Shown here: piece by piece, positions 16,272-17,156 of the stretch
Position numbering within the stretch: position 1 is the stretch's first letter
Layout: each line of letters begins with the position of its first letter
Assembly: GCA_015067375.1 (NCBI GenBank)
Contig: SVMQ01000021.1
Location: forward strand, 1 to 17,156
Reading direction: 5' to 3'
DNA: 17,156 nucleotides
Origin: Oscillospiraceae bacterium
GTDB taxonomy: Bacteria; Bacillota; Clostridia; Oscillospirales; Ruminococcaceae
Translations under genes and position numbers: made by a program
Notes under the pieces: generated by a model
The model's database searches: none
Seen by the model: only the letters and a program-made list of their open reading frames with translations
What the model was told of the DNA's origin: nothing

Positions 16272-17156
16272 TTATTCCGCCCAAATCTTATATGTGTAAA
16301 CCGTGTTATATTCAGCCACTTTGACGAAAATATAACACGCTCCCGTAACCTTGGAGATATCGAGGTCGAATGTTTTTCCTATTCCGCTGGTAGCAATTTC
16401 TATTGCAACATCGTCACTCGCCGAATATATGCTTTCGGTACGCTTGTGTGCGCTGACGCCGAACGTTGGGATAAGATCGGAGTACTTGTCAATAGTACTT
16501 TTACAGGTTATGTGCAACACACTGTAATTCGTTAAGTCAACCGCATTAATCGTTTGAGCAAAAAGATAGTTATAGTTAATCGTACCTGTCCAACCCTTAG
16601 TTTTTTGATAAATGCAATCATCGCGAAATTCATACTCGTATGATGTATTCGGACGCACAACTATTTCCCAACCGCCCGAAGCATCAGCACATAGGTCACC
16701 ATTATCGTAGAGTACGAGCGGGACTATGCCGTGAATGCCTCTTGCCATTGCAACCGCCCAAAACACCGCATTGTGTGTTTCAACTTCCGTCACGCCATCG
16801 GACATCTCAGGAACAAGCACGTTGCCGAGGCTGTCCGTTATCTTGTTGATAAGCCCCGTCGTGCTGTCCTTTTCGATGTCATAGGTCACGCCGTTGCAGC
16901 GTGCCGAGGTGTCGGAGAGAAGTGCGTAGTCGGTGAGATGTGAGCCTGTCACAGGCGTAGCCGCTGGAAACTCCCTCTGATTCCGTGATACGAGCTGATT
17001 TTTCTTTGCGTAACTGTCAAGCAGTTTCGGCTTGCTTTCGCCAAACATAAGGGTTATCGAGTGTTCCGTGGCCGTTCTCTTTACCTTAACAGCCGATATC
17101 GGAGTATTAAGCTGTAATTCCTTGTCACAGTCATACACTGTAACTATATCACCAAG
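16272..17156 (-). CDS. Phage tail endopeptidase-like / Gp37-like structural protein, C-terminal part (cut by window edge)
   Basis: The frame is open to the right edge, so the start lies beyond it and about 294 residues are visible. The first visible residues, L-G-D-I-V-T-V-Y-D, followed by a segment ending S-Y-A-K-K-N, match the end of the baseplate-hub or tail-endopeptidase domain found in siphophage Gp37-like proteins, which join the tail tip. After it come a central part with H-N-A-V-F-W-A-V-A-M-A-R-G-I-H-G and a beta-rich C-terminal part with S-Y-E-Y-E-F that may bind a ligand. It lies 10 bases upstream of the tail fibre gene on the same strand, the usual order of a tail module. The domain name is from pattern memory, not a search. 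An internal GTG at 17138 is not the true start. Confidence 0.6.
   Translation of the reverse strand, partial: LGDIVTVYDCDKELQLNTPISAVKVKRTATEHSITLMFGESKPKLLDSYAKKNQLVSRNQREFPAATPVTGSHLTDYALLSDTSARCNGVTYDIEKDSTTGLINKITDSLGNVLVPEMSDGVTEVETHNAVFWAVAMARGIHGIVPLVLYDNGDLCADASGGWEIVVRPNTSYEYEFRDDCIYQKTKGWTGTINYNYLFAQTINAVDLTNYSVLHITCKSTIDKYSDLIPTFGVSAHKRTESIYSASDDVAIEIATSGIGKTFDLDISKVTGACYIFVKVAEYNTVYTYKIWAE

Noticed and set aside
1..17156. tRNA, rRNA, CRISPR arrays, insertion sequences or riboswitches
   Set aside because: I saw no cloverleaf-like conserved elements, no regularly spaced repeats, no transposase motifs, and no leader long enough for a riboswitch. Small RNAs cannot be excluded by eye.

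Overview
The window looks like part of a cell-surface glycan locus of a Gram-positive Clostridium-class bacterium. A Ruminococcus-like gut or rumen organism is my best guess. The clues are strong AAGGAGG-type ribosome sites, occasional TTG starts, mixed GC (about 55% in sampled glycosyltransferase and rfbB lines, 30-45% in wbqC) and the style of the glycosyltransferase tails and of the phage tail proteins. The genus is inference from style, not proof.

Layout. (1) Positions 2-6691, plus strand: a tight operon with the C-terminal part of a GT2-type glycosyltransferase that enters from the left, two tandem paralogous GT2-GT4 fusion glycosyltransferases, and a UDP-glucose 6-dehydrogenase. It ends at a hairpin terminator near 6703-6733. 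(2) Positions 6780-14441, minus strand: an eight-gene operon read right to left: rfbA, rfbB, an NDP-hexose 2,3-dehydratase, a Gfo/Idh/MocA NDP-hexose 3-ketoreductase, an RfbC-type epimerase, a VioA-like DegT aminotransferase, a WbqC-family protein, and a second short DegT-like PLP protein. The genes overlap or lie 0-20 bases apart. The operon starts from a perfect TTGACA-17-TATAAT promoter at 14487-14515. (3) Positions 14618 to the right end, minus strand: three phage tail-type genes, the rightmost cut by the window edge. A hairpin separates them from the sugar promoter.

How the genes work together. RfbA and RfbB make dTDP-4-keto-6-deoxyglucose. The 2,3-dehydratase and 3-ketoreductase then remove the C-2 hydroxyl, a step best known from antibiotic sugars such as mycarose, forosamine and digitoxose. 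The epimerase and the DegT transaminase would finish a dTDP-4-amino-2,4,6-trideoxyhexose, and WbqC could acylate the amine. No rfbD lies among them, so ordinary L-rhamnose is not the evident product. The converging plus-strand operon supplies glycosyltransferases and UDP-glucuronate. The whole would decorate a surface polysaccharide or glycoprotein with an unusual amino-dideoxysugar. The product, its stereochemistry and the role of WbqC are inference.

Every stretch of more than 100 bases is accounted for. The longest gap between coding regions is about 176 bases (14442-14617), which holds the promoter and a hairpin. I saw no tRNA, rRNA, CRISPR array or insertion sequence.
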